A stretch of 64,000 nt of DNA from Plasmopara viticola. Taxonomy: Eukaryota; Oomycota; Peronosporomycetes; Peronosporales; Peronosporaceae. The translations under genes were made by a program, and so were the position numbers. Numbering within the stretch: position 1 is the stretch's first letter; each line of letters starts with the position of its first letter. Shown here one piece after another: positions 22,141 to 34,943 of this stretch. The stretch is from positions 744,001-808,000 of the forward strand of contig MBPM02000001.1 of assembly GCA_001695595.3 (NCBI GenBank), in the 5' to 3' direction. The notes beneath the pieces are model-generated. The model made no database searches, had not been told where the DNA came from, and worked only from the letters and a program-made list of their open reading frames with translations.

Positions 22141-25100
22141 GATTCCAGAGTGGTTGAGCATTTAAAATGAAAGATCTTAGTACTAGTGCTCAATATGAAG
22201 TGCCATTACCGCCTTGATTCGGGCTTAAACGATATTTGGTTCACCGGGAGCTTGTGGAAAGGAAGCTCATTCCGATGCATCCATAACGTAGAATCATAGT
22301 GCACACTATGTGAAAAAACGCAAAGAGATTGTAGCCGTATTGGTGGCCGAAGGTGTAGGTTCGACGTTGAAGTATTGTTTCCCATTTGAGTTTAGTCGGG
22401 ATTAGCTCTAGAAAGATGGCAAGCTAGCCTTCCAAGATGTTGGCCGCAATCTCGCAGTACCAAAAGAGATGTGGTGCGATCTCAAGTACACCGCAGTCGT
22501 AGTGGTACAAATACTGAGCTCCTTGGAGACGCTGAAGGCGGTAGCCGAGGTATAACGCCTTGTGCTGAGATCTGTAAAGTAGACGGGTAGTACTTGCTTT
22601 TCCTTCCTGATTTCTCGGCTCCACATTGATCGGACAGGACCTCCTTCCACACCAAGGCGATAGCGGCAAGTCGGAAACTTGGAAGCTAGCTATCGCATTT
22701 CGGATTCGAGCCACGCAAAGCATAACCCCTTTATAGATGTCGAAACCCCATGCGTGGAATGCCGCGTAGTGGTGCATCACTTAAATCGGCCCAATTGGGT
22801 GTTCAGCAAGCGAATTTAGAAGTCGATTAGCTTTGTCCAGGAAACTGGAATAAAATCGTATGTTGGTAACTTTCCCCGGAGCAAGTTGGCTGAGAGATTG
22901 CGATTGCTTCTCTGCCGTCACCGGCGGCTCACAAACCTGGAGCAGGTCCAAAGGGCGAGGACACTGTTGTTGACCAAGAGAGTAACCAGCCGTAGTGGAC
23001 GTGAGGTTTTTGCGAGTGTCAAGCCACGATAGCTGTAGGCGATATTTACGATGGCCAATATTGGTTTCGCAAGCTTGTCGAACTTGGCTTGAAGACGAGT
23101 GGCCTTTCATTGAAAGCAGGTATGCCACGTGTACAGCACAAAATGCCAATTGTCCCTCATGGCTGCCCAGCGAGTAAATCGTCGGAAATCCGCGTAGTCA
23201 GGGTTAATAGTCACGGGTGCGTTTAGTATGTCGAAATTCATTCCCCAAGAGGCTACGGCTTGGTCTAAAAGACGGACAATTGGGGCTCCCCAAGAGAAAA
23301 TGACCTTCCAGGGGGGGGGTCTGCGAGCTAAGATTACCTTGCAGAGCATGTGTAGCTGTAGACTTTGGATCATATCGGGGATCTGATTGAGATTCAATTA
23401 GCCTCTGTAAAATAGAAGAAACCACCAGGTCTTGGGTAGAGCGTTAGAGGTCTTAGACCAGCTTAGAAAGCGAAATGAGCTTTATGAGCTGGTCGTGGAA
23501 TTTCAGTTGGGAGACTTGACAGACGCTAGCAGAATACCGCAACGTCGGCAAAAAAATTGCTGAAGTATCACCACTTGTCCACACAGTGTACGTGCCCGTT
23601 GATGTCAGAGAGAGCAATTGGATTCCAGCTTAGTGAGTAAATGCCGTAGTCGGTCCGCGTCACTTCGAGTCGGGCCGTATAGTATGCCCAACACCTTAGC
23701 GCGTCTTGTGTGCTCCAATCACAATCACTCCCAGCTCGGCTAGACTGGCGCAAAGGCTCGTTTTCGGCTGACCAATTGTGAAAGCGGAGTGTCTCCGTTT
23801 GTCCTTGTTGAGGCGCATTCCTGAAGTCACAAATAAGCCCTCCAAAGAACCTTGGGTGTGTTTGAGGTCGGAAAGGTCTCCAGTGAAGTCATCGGCAAAG
23901 CTAATCACCGAGTGAGTTATACTAACTGTAACCCTTCACTTTCACCCTTAGCGGGCTCAACAAAAGTTCAATAAAGAGTACAAAGAGTGCTGGAGAGAGC
24001 AGGTCTCCTTGTTGAAAACCCGCACCAAGTCCGAAGGGACTTACTGTTCGAGCGTTGAACGTGAGTGATACCAGGGTTACTGGGAGTAGGACCCGGATCC
24101 AGCACCTGAACGTGTCACCGAATCCAAAATGCGTCAGGACCATGCTAAGTGTTTCCCAAACGACACTATTGAATGTCTTGGCGAAGTCGAGCAGAATCGC
24201 TCCGGCTGGTGACCCATCCTTGCCAAAGAGCTGGGATAAAACCTAAAATCGTAGGTGCGCATGGCGGATAACCCTTCCTAAAACAAATTCGTAATAATCT
24301 AAATGCATGAGGTTGTTCCGTATCAAACCAAGACGATGGACAAGGATGTTAGGTCCTGACTTGGCATCCACATTCAGGATCGTGGTCGTTTGGTAGTTGC
24401 TAGGAATCTTCCGGTTGCTTTTCTTGTGTGACAACAAGACCTGAGCGCGCCGCTGAAATTTGATTATCCGACCGTGTTGAAGCCGGGCCGCGTATACTAA
24501 TTTAAGTATGCGGCTTCAAAGGGAATGGTCGCGGTTGTCAAACTCTACTGGAGCGCCGTCAGGCCCTGGAGTGTTTTCAGTCGAATTGTGCGATAGCACC
24601 CAGTAGAACTCGTATGCCGTAATAAGGCTGTCCAAGAAAGCCTGGTTCTTTGGCGTCGGTCGATCCTTGGTATGTTGGGGTATTCGGAAAAGCTTTATGA
24701 TGTTACAATAGAGCTTAACGTGCTCGAACTCCCTGGGCGGTGAGCAGTCGACACCAAACCAATACGAAAAGAAGGCCTTGTAAGTTGGCTCGAGTACTTT
24801 AGCTGACTACACAGGTATGAGCGTCTTGTGGAGGACTTGGGATGGCTGAAAGAAGTACTTGGAGAATTCCTCAGTGTGTTTGTGGTCCGAGGCAAACTCT
24901 TTTTGGACACACAGTGGTGTTGCTCAACAAGTTCCTCCTTTAGCTTTGCCCTGGTGGCCTCAAGCTGTCCAGAGTAGTCTTAGACCAAGTTGGTAGCCTG
25001 GGCATGTTGAACGCATTCACTCTAAGGTGAAGGTCTTCAAGCGTCCGCTGGCGCTCGTTCTTCTTGGTGTGAAAGAGCTTCTGAAAGAAGATCGAGTTTT

Positions 25101-28100
25101 GTGTTCGCCGAGAAGACAACTAGCATTAAAGAAGTCTTTGGTGGGGCTCCAAAAAAAATATGCAAGCTCACAAAGCGCGTTGTGCAGGTACTGTTGTGCT
25201 TTCGGAAGCTAGATGACCTAGGTAGGATATTTCCATGGGGCCCAATAAAGAAGCTTGCAGCAGGAAGTTTTAAATTGAATATTTTTCACAGCATGGTATC
25301 CTTGACCTGCTAAGCCCCGGAAGTCATGATGTACGTCTTGGGTTGCCGAGTGAAAAAATCGAGTGCTGACCAATACGGAGTCTATTCGAGAGCTGCTGTT
25401 GGGACAAGACTCTTTTACGTCTGGATGCTGAAGCCGCCAGGCTTCGACTAAAAGCAAGGTGGTCATCTTGCTCAACAAAGCCTCTCTGCCTTGAACCTGG
25501 TTTCGATCGTTTTGTCTCGCTTGGTCGAAACGACTTGAAAGGACTGTATTCAGGTAGCCTAGCACAAGGTGTTGAGAGTCCCCTTTGTAAATGCGCAAGA
25601 GGGCTACAGAAAAGTCTGACCACTGGCTTGGCTGGATCGGAGCGTAGACTACGTGAATTTAGGTCACGACGAATTCCAAAAAACCCGCACTAGCAAGTAG
25701 CGGGGCAGTTTTCCCATATCTGGCGTATGGGAAGGTTGCGTATGGGACAGGAAGGCGTGGGTAGCAAATTCAATCCATTGTGTCCCGTAAAGTTGGTAAT
25801 GAAGTCTTGTGACCAGAAGATGAAATTCAGCTGTGAGACCGTACTCCAGCTGTGTTTTGCTCGTTTAAACTTTGTCTCTTGCAAACCCACGATGTGAACT
25901 TTTGAAACGAAGTTCAAAGTACATTGTGTGACGTAATCTTAACCATTCACGTTGAGACAGAACCCTTTAGAGTTCCATCGCCCGTTAAAGTGAGTGGGAC
26001 TTGAGGAAGCTACCGAAGTAGCCTAACTGTGGAGCAAAGGTCGATTGGGAGAGGCCCTACCAAAATGCGGTCCATTTGGGCGACACTATTATGTTGGCAA
26101 GGGTTCTATCATCCCATAGTATACAGAATGTGTGAGGCAGTGTTGATGCTGCCTTCCCAATGAGCGCGTTTAAATAAACCGGATTTACGTAAATACTGGA
26201 AGCAATAATTTGGAGAGCCAAGTCAGCCTTCGCCAGTCTTGGCTTGAGCCAAATTTGCAGTCGATCTGGACACAGCGGTCCCAGAGCTGTCTTTAGATTA
26301 AGATCTTGCTTGCATCAATAGAGCATAGAGATCCGCTCAAATACACCGCATTACCCGTCCAGTGTACAAGGTTGCGCGGACATCTCGCGGAGGACGGTAT
26401 GACCAAATGCCTTGGTGCGTTGGCGGTAGATGTTGTCCTTCGCCGTGGTGTCAAGTAGGACATAATGGAGACTGGGCTGATTCTGCATTGACGTTTATAC
26501 CATCTCTGGGTCGGTCAGCGAGCAGAATGAGCCCAAGATATATTCAATAGCTGCACATGCTTGTTAAAGTGACAGTTGTTCGACGTTGCCTTGTCGAACC
26601 GTCGCATTTTATGGCGTCTCCGGTAGCTCCACATAGGAGGCTACAGATTGCAGCGGGCTTGTCGATTTGTCTTAGAAAATAAGATTTTGGTCCAGTGGAA
26701 TGTGATCTCCTAGACCATCACTCAGCCATTTATATAAGTTAACCGAAGCAAACTCGGGTATTCGTTTTGGGAGGAAGGGAGGCGGCGCAGATCTAGCGCT
26801 GGATCCGCAATAGTGCCAAAGACCATACACTTTCCACTTACAATGCGTTTTAGTGTTTAGGCTTGAGTTGCACCCACCTTGAAGACGACAGTGCTGTCGT
26901 GAGGTCAAACCGACTTTGGATTGGCCACAATCGCACATTTTAGTCCGTCTATAGAGCTGCTGGGAGAAGTTGTCGTCAGCTTGATCCCCACTGTGTGGCG
27001 CTCTTCCCGACAAGAAGACGTTGATCATCGCGTCATTAACGCCAACGTCACTCTTGTCGTCAAATGCAGAAGGTGTACCGCCAGTTTTGCTGTTGTCAGG
27101 GCTTGAAGGTACAAGCTAAAGTTGACGAGCTTGGCGGCCCTTGGCCCGAAGCTCCTTAATAAAAGGCGGGATGACGCTGTTGAAGGCGCGATTACGGGAT
27201 CACTGTGTAGCCTTGTCCCGCAAACTGAATTTGGCGGAGTAGGATGCGATTAATTAGCATCGCTGACGACGAGGGTAAGGTTTGATGTAAGAAAATGAGT
27301 CGGGTGCGAGAGAGGACACCTCTCAATGTATGAGCCAGCGTGAGGAACACCGGTGGCGTGCCTTGCTTTGAAATTCAGTAGTAAATGATGCCGTCCGTTG
27401 CGTTGTCTGGAAGGCGTTGTAGGTCCACATAGTACTACTAGGGGTCATTCGAGTACGAAGGAACTTTAAGCTTGCGACCACATATGGTCACAAATCCCCG
27501 CCCCCCCCCGATTTTGTACAAAAATCCCGGTCGGTACACTGAAAGCTGATCCCAGCGTTACGGGCTGTAATGAAGTCGTGGAGGTTTGATGTCCACGTGA
27601 CGCTATGTTGAGTCGAATCCAGCGAGGTCATGATCTCGGTGTCCGAGATGGGGGCCCTTAGCTCCTGAGTCAGATTCACATGGGCAGAAGTAGCTCGGAG
27701 GCCCTTACCACAAATCCTTTGCCAGAACAGCGCAGCGTTTGTCCTAATAGGACCGGTAGGGGTCCAGCAAGGCTGCCTTTGCCCTCTCAAAGATGGCGTC
27801 GGCAAAGCGCGAGAATATGGCCTGTGGTGCGTTGTTGTGCCGTGCCTGGCGCCAATCTTTGTTGCGCTAAGGCCCATCATAGTTCAGAGTGCAACGTAAG
27901 AAACAGTGAAAACGCGTATACTGCGTCTCTAGTGCTGAAGGACACTAGTCAGTAGGTACTTCAGTACCCAGACACGGTGAAGGTGCAGCCTACAAAGTAT
28001 ACTCTCTTTCACTCCACGTGGAATTACCTTTCGTCGACTCACGTCAAGGCGACCCAGCGTCGTGATGAGTGAGTGCACTACGATGTAATTAGAGCGAATA
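22141..28100 (-). mobile_element. Decayed non-LTR retrotransposon with endonuclease, reverse transcriptase and zf-RVT
   Basis: Many frames broken by stops and frameshifts, but in collinear order on the minus strand. An APE-type endonuclease lies at about 25980-25220: the entry CLNVNG, then VGLQETKFKRAK, LGYLNTVLSSRFD and RIDSVLVSTRFF. The reverse transcriptase lies at about 24440-23700: SNYQTTTILNVDAKSGP; motif A ILLDFAKTFNSVVW; motif B FQQGDLLSPALFVLFIE; and the FADD box in ISFADDFTGDL. A C-terminal zinc-binding RT-associated segment at about 22780-22420 ends in PHLFWYCEIAAN. The region 28.1-26.2 kb would hold the first ORF but is too decayed to read. The element is dead, and its sequence is unlike the LINE family at 16.4, 32.3 and 33.8 kb. 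Outer limits are approximate. Confidence 0.8.
23696..24437 (-). pseudogene. Reverse transcriptase core of the decayed LINE
   Basis: Contains motifs A, B and C in order across at least three frame breaks. The first catalytic Asp of motif A is kept (LLDFAK), but the later Asp of the usual DFAKAFD is Asn (TFN). The FADD box of motif C is intact. Stops and frameshifts rule out a functional protein. Confidence 0.82.
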
Positions 28101-28970
28101 CAGTCGATACTTTTCGGTAAGACTTAGTGCGCCTAGTTCTGGGTTTTTTAGCAGGGATGAGCCTACAGTAAATCGTAGGCGCCTAACTGTCTAAAGGACA
28201 CGAACTGCAAGGGCGAGGGGGGGGTCGACACAACGCGTTGATTGGGAGAGGGTGGAAAGGGGCGAATTGACAGTTGAGGAAGCGGAGGAGCAAGCTTGGG
28301 CTTGTCTTTTTTTGTAGAGTGGCTGGCAAATTGCGAAAAATATATTATCATTGACCACTACACATATGCTTTCACAAAAGAATTGTAGCAAATTGCATCT
28401 GAAAATGCTTGTTGTCGATTTGCATGTCTGACGTCAGAAGTCTCATGTACTTTTTGGCTTTTATAAGGTTTATTATCCGACAAATGTCAGGTCTTACAAA
28501 AAAAACAAGCTTGCAAAGAACGACTCGAACATTAAGCAATCCGACTTGTTTCAGTAGAATTTGTGATCACAACAATTTCGCGGCGCCGTCGGGCTGTAAA
28601 CATGTTTATATATGTTTGGCTTGTTTACGAAGGCAATGGCTGTGCCATCAGTGTTATAACCCGCATTAACGTTCCATGAAATAGGTTCATATACCGTTTG
28701 TCCTAAAATTTCTAGCTTAACTTCAATTTTTAACTTCTACCAGCAAAGTTTAGTCGTGCAATGAGCTTCAAAGCAAGATTGATCAGAGTGCATATAATTA
28801 AATTTTTAATTAATTTATCACTTTAAGGTGCATTAGGACCACCTTGAAAATGAATAGTGTGCGCAATATGCAGTCGGATGTGACCGAACTATTTGGGTGT
28901 CCGTTCGATGTGTCACATTCATTTTGTTCCTCAAGTATTTGTTCTAGTCATAATGTGACATAGAACTTAA
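28101..28970. other. Intergenic region, no gene seen
   Basis: AT-rich, with only short meaningless open frames (28163-28391 minus, 28409-28669 plus) and a run of nine G within GGGCGAGGGGGGGGTCGAC near 28210. Confidence 0.45.
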
Positions 28971-28973
28971 GGT

Positions 28974-31600
28974 GTTAGCCCACTAAAAAAGGGTGCAGTC
29001 AATAAAGCAGGGCAATTCGAACGCCGCAGAGTAAATAATGTAGTCACTCTGTTGTATCATGTACAGAATTTGTCCGATGCAATAAACTTAAATGGTCCTA
29101 CCTGCTTAAATGTGAAGCCAGTAAAATGCTTGAGCTGATTTAGTTGCGTTGGCTTTGAACAGCTGAATACATATTGGACAGGCGGATGGTGTCACATTAA
29201 AGAGGCGAGTGACGACACAAGATTACGAAACTATTTACGACTAATATTGGTAGAGCCATGACGTCATCAAATGACGTCACAGAGAAGCCTTGAGATAGTA
29301 TAAAAGGATAAGCCAAAAGTAGCCCACAGTAGCAAATTGTGGACTTAATTATGTCCGCTTCGGGTTTTGCATTCTACTTGACATACTTAGATACGCTACC
29401 AAAGCCTTCCTTCGCGACAACGCACTATAGCAAACAAGCACACCGAAGTAGAAAGTGGTTGGTAATTTCTCTGGGTATATATTACAGGGATGAAACTGAA
29501 GGGGATGGATCTCCTGGGGCACGTCATAATCGGCAAGAGTGGGAGTTATGTCACAAAGGCGTGACTGGTAAATCACATCAAGGCGAATTGCGATAGGGCA
29601 CAAGGCCAAGCTTTAGTCGGCAATACGTGCCATGGAGGCATGGAAAACACTCAACGGTTTTTATAATTTCTCGACGTTTCACAATCATGTAACGATGAGG
29701 CTTAAATCCCACGACTTAAGATGATATGCGGTACCAGTATGGCAAAGAACATGGACTTTTTGCCAGTTGGATGTGAGGCTTTATACATCAGAAGAGCCGG
29801 TTGATGGATTACGCCAGCTGGTTATTATTCTTTGTAGCCTGCCGTCTGAGTGTGAGCTGATGCTATCGATTTAAAGAAATAAAAGGACGTCACACTGTTG
29901 AAAGTAGAAGAGAAGCTGTCCAAATAATCATAGAAGCTGCACAAGAAGAAGGCTACAGTCTTTTAAGCCAAGGCAATGCTCGCAAAGGAGAGGGAATGTC
30001 GGTATGTTGACGAAAAGTAATTTAAAGTGTGGCCTATGAGCACGATTTTATCAGCGAAACGGTATTGAAGAAGATTAAACAGCTATGTACCGATCAGCTA
30101 CTCGACGTCGGGGCTACAACACACATGAGACCAAATCGAAGTGCTAGACCATGGTCTAGAGGCACTATTGCGGACGGCAAGAAGCAGCTAATAATTGAAA
30201 AAAATTGGGTACACTCACTATTCAGATGGTTCGTGCATCATAATATATAAAGTCCTTAACATCACGGGACTCGACAGGCGTCTTTTGCCGTTGAAGAGCT
30301 AGCAGAGCGTGACATTAAAGCCCTATTGCATAGTTAAAATGCGATTGGTAAAGGCAATAAAATCGGCAAAGCGTACGCTGTGAAACACGAGCAAAACGAT
30401 GTGGCTATAAATGTAAGCCGATCTAGATGCTGAATAAAAACCTTGGCACGCTCGCACACAATTAAAAGAGCAAAGTAGCTAAGACACAACGCGCTACAAT
30501 TGGTGTGCCGGCGGTGAAGCAGCCATTACGACGCTGTGCGAAAGATACTTGCCGGGTAAGCAGACAACTGGTTTATTTCAGTCATGGTCGCCTACAAAGA
30601 AGCCACGTGTTTTGAAGCTCGCACACACCAACATGATGGGACCTATACGAAAAGTTTTGGAAAGCTTTGTTTTTATGGGATTTCGTGAATTGTCGTGCAG
30701 CATTTCTCAAAAACCCTAAAGTAAGGTGGCTTCTAAGCTGAGCGAACTTAAGGCACGAAACTTTGTGAAATCAACGCTTGTAGTGTTCTATATCGGAAAA
30801 GAAACGAAGAGTGTGAGCAAAAAGTAACCGGGATTATGCGCCTTGAAAGGTTTCATGAATCATGAATCAGCACAAAGATCGAAACAATATATTCCAAAGC
30901 GGGAGAGCGATATAGTTGTTTTTAAGGCACGAATTACATGAGTGTGTATGGGCAGAAGAAATAAAGCACAGTAGTGTACCCGATCAATCATTCAATTTAA
31001 ACGGCAAAGTTGCGCTACATCGTAAATGGGCTTAAGACAGGAGTCAACACTAGGGTCCTTACCTGTATTTAGATGGCTAGTGTTGACACTGCCAAATGGA
31101 CTTGAGGTCTGCATGGTAAGCACGGCACTTAAGTTAATAGCTGACTATACTCTGCCATTTTTGCATACTTTGAAAGACCTTAAATATGGTCAGCTGCAGC
31201 GGCTATTACATTCTAGGCGTGAACTTCGTGCTTGCTTGCAATAAAGCCGAGAGCTTTAGCTCTTCTACCGCGAAAAAATATTTGTCGCTGGCAGCGTACA
31301 ATTAGTTGGTTCTTATAATGTTAGAAACGTGTCTAAACCTCAATTGGGTCTCAAAAGCCGACTAGTCTATCTCAAAAGGACTATGGACAAATATTTGGTT
31401 GAAGAACATTGTTTGTCGATACGCTTGAAGTTGCCCGGACCTTGTGGCAACGCTTACCATGCTAATTGGCGTACTTACCGGGGTGAGAGGCATATCGTAT
31501 GACCATATTCAAATCTAACACTAGCGTCTTATCTACCGAATATAGTGCATGCTACATCGCTTACCCGGGTATGCTGTTAAAACAACATGCTCTCTCGTGA
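28974..31600 (+). mobile_element. Decayed Copia-type LTR retrotransposon
   Basis: Fragments in several frames follow Copia order. Gag-like sequence near 29790-29930 reads, with breaks, DGLRQLVIILCSLPSECELM followed by a LKVEEKLS-like piece. A GAG-pre-integrase/integrase entry near 30520-30690 reads, with breaks, as a CxxC-type CLAGKQTT, then SWSPTKKPRVLKLAHT and MMGPIRKVLESFVFM. Stops occur every few dozen codons, so it is a relic. I place the 5' LTR around 28974-29400 because of the TATA box and CRE-like sites there. A matching 3' LTR was not found, so the ends are tentative. Confidence 0.6.
29259..29307 (+). promoter_or_regulatory. Two CRE palindromes and TATA box, putative U3 of the Copia LTR
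   Basis: Two perfect TGACGTCA octamers at 29259-29266 and 29272-29279, five bases apart, stand 20 bp upstream of TATAAAAGG at 29299-29307. TGACGTCA is the classic CREB/ATF bZIP binding site. The arrangement looks like a Pol II core promoter with a bZIP-responsive element. That it drives the adjacent Copia relic is inference. Confidence 0.5.
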
Positions 31601-32250
31601 AAAGGATGTTTGTACAGATGCAGATGCAATATTCAGCTCATGATAAGCATGAATTAGTCGCCACTTTTCGTTAATATACAAAAATTTGAGAAGAAATGGT
31701 AATGCATGCAGAGTTTGCTTCCCGAACCATGTCAAGTTTTGGCTATTTGGAGTCAATGGGGTTCACATTGCTCTTTTGGCAACGTCTGTCGCCTGGAAGC
31801 ATAGTCTTTTTTCCCGCAACAATGTTAACCTTGTCCCCTTATTCGGTCGAAGGCTTGCTAGTGGAGTTTTCAGCAGCAAAGTTGAAAATGTTAACAGCAG
31901 ACGAAACACTAACTCCTTGGAATTCTCAATCGCCTATATGTCCATGGACAACGTAAGTTAAGTTCGAGGCTGATTCAAGGCATCGTCGTGTAAAGTATGA
32001 TATTTAATCTAAGGAGCTCATCCGTAGTAGCACCACCTCTGAAATGTCAGCCAAGAATGTGATCTCGAGTTTCGTGAGGTTCGGCATCTCGACACCTCTG
32101 GCAGAGCTCGTTATTGGAGCGCACCGGCCGTGACACGACCGTCTAGACTGCTACACCCGCAATCAAAATTTTGCTGTGAATCACAGGGTACTTCCTCAGA
32201 GAGCGTGACCATATTTGCTAATTCAATTTTGATATTCATTGCGAACTTTA
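31601..32250. other. Spacer with an unassigned 91-codon open frame
   Basis: Two overlapping plus-strand frames at 31686-31961 and 31696-31956 are both open for 85-90 codons. Neither has a domain I know. It could be the tail of the Copia relic or another decayed element. Confidence 0.35.
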
Positions 32251-32577
32251 GCTCGAAAAAGGTTGGGGTGACGCCCTCCTTCCAAGCGCGGGGGCTAAAT
32301 GCTCGCGCGCTTCGGGCAGGTGCTCTCGGGCATCTGCAGGTCTCTAACGAGTCTCACCCTCGACGCGACGGTCTCCAGCACCGGGCGCCACCTGGGCTCT
32401 TACCAAGTCAGAGCTACACAAAATAATGGAAGACCCTCACGACCTCGGTGCTGGCTGCACTGCCCGCCGAACGAGACCCGACGTATGCGGACACCACTTT
32501 ATGCCGTGGACTAGCCAGACTGAGCCTAGCACGTGCATAACTTGGCAACGCGATAACGTAATACAATACAATACAAT
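32251..32577 (+). mobile_element. Short internally deleted LINE copy, same derivative as at 16.4 kb
   Basis: Nearly identical along its length to the copy at 16361-16683, including both internal joins: 5' segment to TGGGCTCTTACCAAGTCAGA, then to ATGGAAGACCCTCACGACC. It ends in an ATACAATACA-type tandem tail. Two independent copies with the same deletion mean the deleted form itself was copied. No clear target-site duplication was seen here. Confidence 0.8.
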
Positions 32578-32999
32578 GTCTGAGGCACTCTTGGTTACGG
32601 TGGCAAGCTTGCTTTTTCATGCTCGGCTAAATGAATGTCTGTATAGCTACGGCGCGGAGTGGGATAAATGCAAATGGGCATTAATTGGCTACTGCGGCAA
32701 AAAGTGCAGTGACCGCAATAACTCAGAAACCAAAAAATAGTAATCATATGGATAGCACGCCCAGTATCAGATTTAAGATATATCTCAAATAAAGGTACGT
32801 TTTCTCCATTTAAGCGACATCGTGCGTAATGAGGAAGAAATATCGTAGTAAAGTCGTGCATTCCATAATTAAATTATTTTGATGCCAGTGTGGCTTATTC
32901 TCGACAAGGTGGAGTGTACACGGCCGCCAGCTATCAATTGTCAATTAGCATGAAAACAAAGCAATTAAAGGACTCGTCTACATACAAACCAATCACGGC

Positions 33000-33655
33000 T
33001 CATCTCTTAAGCAAAAACTTTAGTGCCAGTCCAGCGACGACCGCAGCCCCGACAATACCCACGCCTACAACTCCGTCTTCTACTTGCAATTCAAATTCTG
33101 TGAGATCCTGCACAACAAATAATCCGTCACCAATAAGAGGTACCTTTTGCCACAACCTCCTTGATCCTCTTGTGCAGTAGCTGTGCCTTCATGTGTGACG
33201 GCTCCATGCGAAGCAAGCGCTCGCAATAGCTGCGACTGGCACGATATTCTCCCAATCCACATAACGTAAGTGCAATCCAGTACAAACTCTCCTTCGAGGC
33301 GTAACTCTGCTCTAGGAGATCTGATCACAAAATTATAAGCCTCTCTAAAATTTCTTCACAACAGAATTTTGTAATCCGTACCTTCCAGTAACCCGATGGC
33401 ACGGTGCTTGTCGTCGCGCTTGGGGCTTTTAGCCAAAGCAATAGCGTACCGCAATTTGACCTATAATTCTCATAAACAACAATGGATTTAAAGCGTAAGC
33501 AATTGCTCACAGGCGTAACCTCAGTGTAACTATTCAGACGCTACCTGAGGCGACGGCTGCTCTTTTTCCTGCTCCTGTAGATATTCTTCACGAGCAGCAG
33601 CCAGTTCCGCAAATGAGAACCACTCTGCATCTGTCTGAGCGCCTTTCATGGTCAT
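33000..33655 (-). CDS. FIS1: Mitochondrial fission 1 protein (tail-anchored TPR)
   Basis: Four exons (33655-33545, 33460-33382, 33320-33144, 33097-33000) give 154 aa, the normal FIS1 length. The start MTMKGAQTDAEWFSFAELA opens the first helix. The core reads VKLRYAIALAKSPKRDDKHR, then LLEDLLEQS, SLYWIALTLCGLGEYRASRSY and CERLLRMEPSHMKAQ, which is the TPR-like fold of FIS1. The C-terminus is a single hydrophobic anchor (GVVGVGIVGAAVVAGLALKF) ending in LLKR, as needed for the outer mitochondrial and peroxisomal membrane. Introns are 84, 61 and 46 nt. For the last one the acceptor was set at CTCACAG, because the nearer AG brings a stop. Role: adaptor for dynamin-related proteins in organelle fission. 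Confidence 0.93.
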
Positions 33656-33788
33656 GGCGCCAACTTGCGCGTTGCCTGTCTCTCCTTCGCTGGTTGTTTT
33701 TAGCAACTACAAAATGACATTGAAGATGACCAATGATTGCGCTGTAAATATAGAGCTTTTTATATTCTTCACGAAAAATTTAAGAAAC

Positions 33789-33799
33789 CATATGACAAG
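33789..33799. repeat. Target-site duplication of the 1144-bp LINE copy
   Basis: CATATGACAAG here and again at 34944-34954, at the exact element ends, with no mismatch. Confidence 0.85.
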
Positions 33800-34943
33800 T
33801 TTTCGGAAAAGGTTGGGGTGACGCCCTCCTTCCAAGCGCGGGGGCTTAATGCTCGCGCGCTTCGGGCAGGTGCTCTCGGGCATCTGCAGGTCTCTAACGA
33901 GTATCACCCTCGACGCGACGGTCTCCAGCACCAGGCCAAACCCCCTTCCACGCCCTTAATCGCGCCAACCGCATCCGGATTGGCTCCTTTAATGTGAATT
34001 CTCTAGGTTCGAAGCGCAAGAAGCACGTAACACTCCCCGAAGATCTCCGGCGCTACCGCGTCGATATCCTTGGCCTCCGCGAAACCAAGATCTACGATAG
34101 AGGTGAGCACCGCATTGATGACTTCCTTCTAACCCTGAAAAAAAAAACGAAGCCAAGACCGAAGTCACCGAAATCCGCCGCCACTGCAACCCGTCGGGCG
34201 CCACTCGACACGCCCGATCCCGAGAAGAAACCTGGCACCACACTAAGAAGCTCGGAACACTCCTCGGCGATATTAAAGATCTATCCCGACGCAAGTCCCT
34301 GGCCACCCTCGCGCTCCACCGCCTCTGGTCCGTCTGGCTCCGCCCCACGTTCATCTCACCCAAGACACGCATTCGATTGTACAACACCTACGTTCTACCG
34401 ATTCTGCTGTACAACTGGGCTCTTACCAAGTCAGAGCTCCACGGCCTCGAGAGTTTCCATCGCCGCCAGCTTCGCTACGCTCTTGGCTATCGCTACCCCC
34501 GACCCATTTCGAATGCAAGACTCTACGACCTCTGTGATGAGCGGCCGCTGAGACTACGACTGACACAAGCTCGCTGGCGCCTGTTTGGCCATGTACTTCG
34601 CCGCTATCCCGACATTCCAGCTAACCTTCAGATGCGTGCCTACTTTTTCTCCACCGCAACAAAATGGCGCGGACGTCCCCGCACCACGCTCCCCTCGACA
34701 CTCGACCACAACCTTGTTTCCCGTGGCTCCGGCTTTCGACTCCGGACAGCACAAGACCTCGAAGTGGTATGTACCCTTGCACAAGACCGAAAGAAATGGA
34801 AGACCCATTTGACCTCGGTGCTGGATGCACTGCCCGCCGAACGAGACTCGACGTATGCGGACACCACTCTATGCCGTGGACTAGCCAGACTGAGCCTAGC
34901 ACGTGCATACCTTGGCAACGCGATAACGTAATACATTACATTA
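33800..34943 (+). mobile_element. LINE copy (1144 bp) with endonuclease start and 3' end but no reverse transcriptase
   Basis: The 5' end GGAAAAGGTTGGGGTGACGC is shared with the two short copies. It then reads RIGSFNVNSLGSKRKKH and YRVDILGLRETKIYDRGEH, the start of an APE-type endonuclease. It jumps at about 34140-34230 to the C-terminal LINE region: KLGTLLGDIKDL, LYNTYVLPILLYNWALTK, LESFHRRQLRYALGYRYP and RWRLFGHVLRRYP. The whole RT core is missing. The 3' tail is an ATTACATTACAT repeat. Perfect 11-bp flanking repeats (33789-33799 and 34944-34954) mark a real insertion. The C-terminal frame runs open at 34377-34931, so the copy is fairly young. Confidence 0.85.

Noticed and set aside
31686..31961. 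Small gene after the Copia relic
   Set aside because: Two frames are equally open over the same stretch, which argues against either being under coding constraint.
34554..34931. Independent genes on both strands within the LINE copy
   Set aside because: The plus frame is the C-terminal LINE protein and the minus frames are its shadows.
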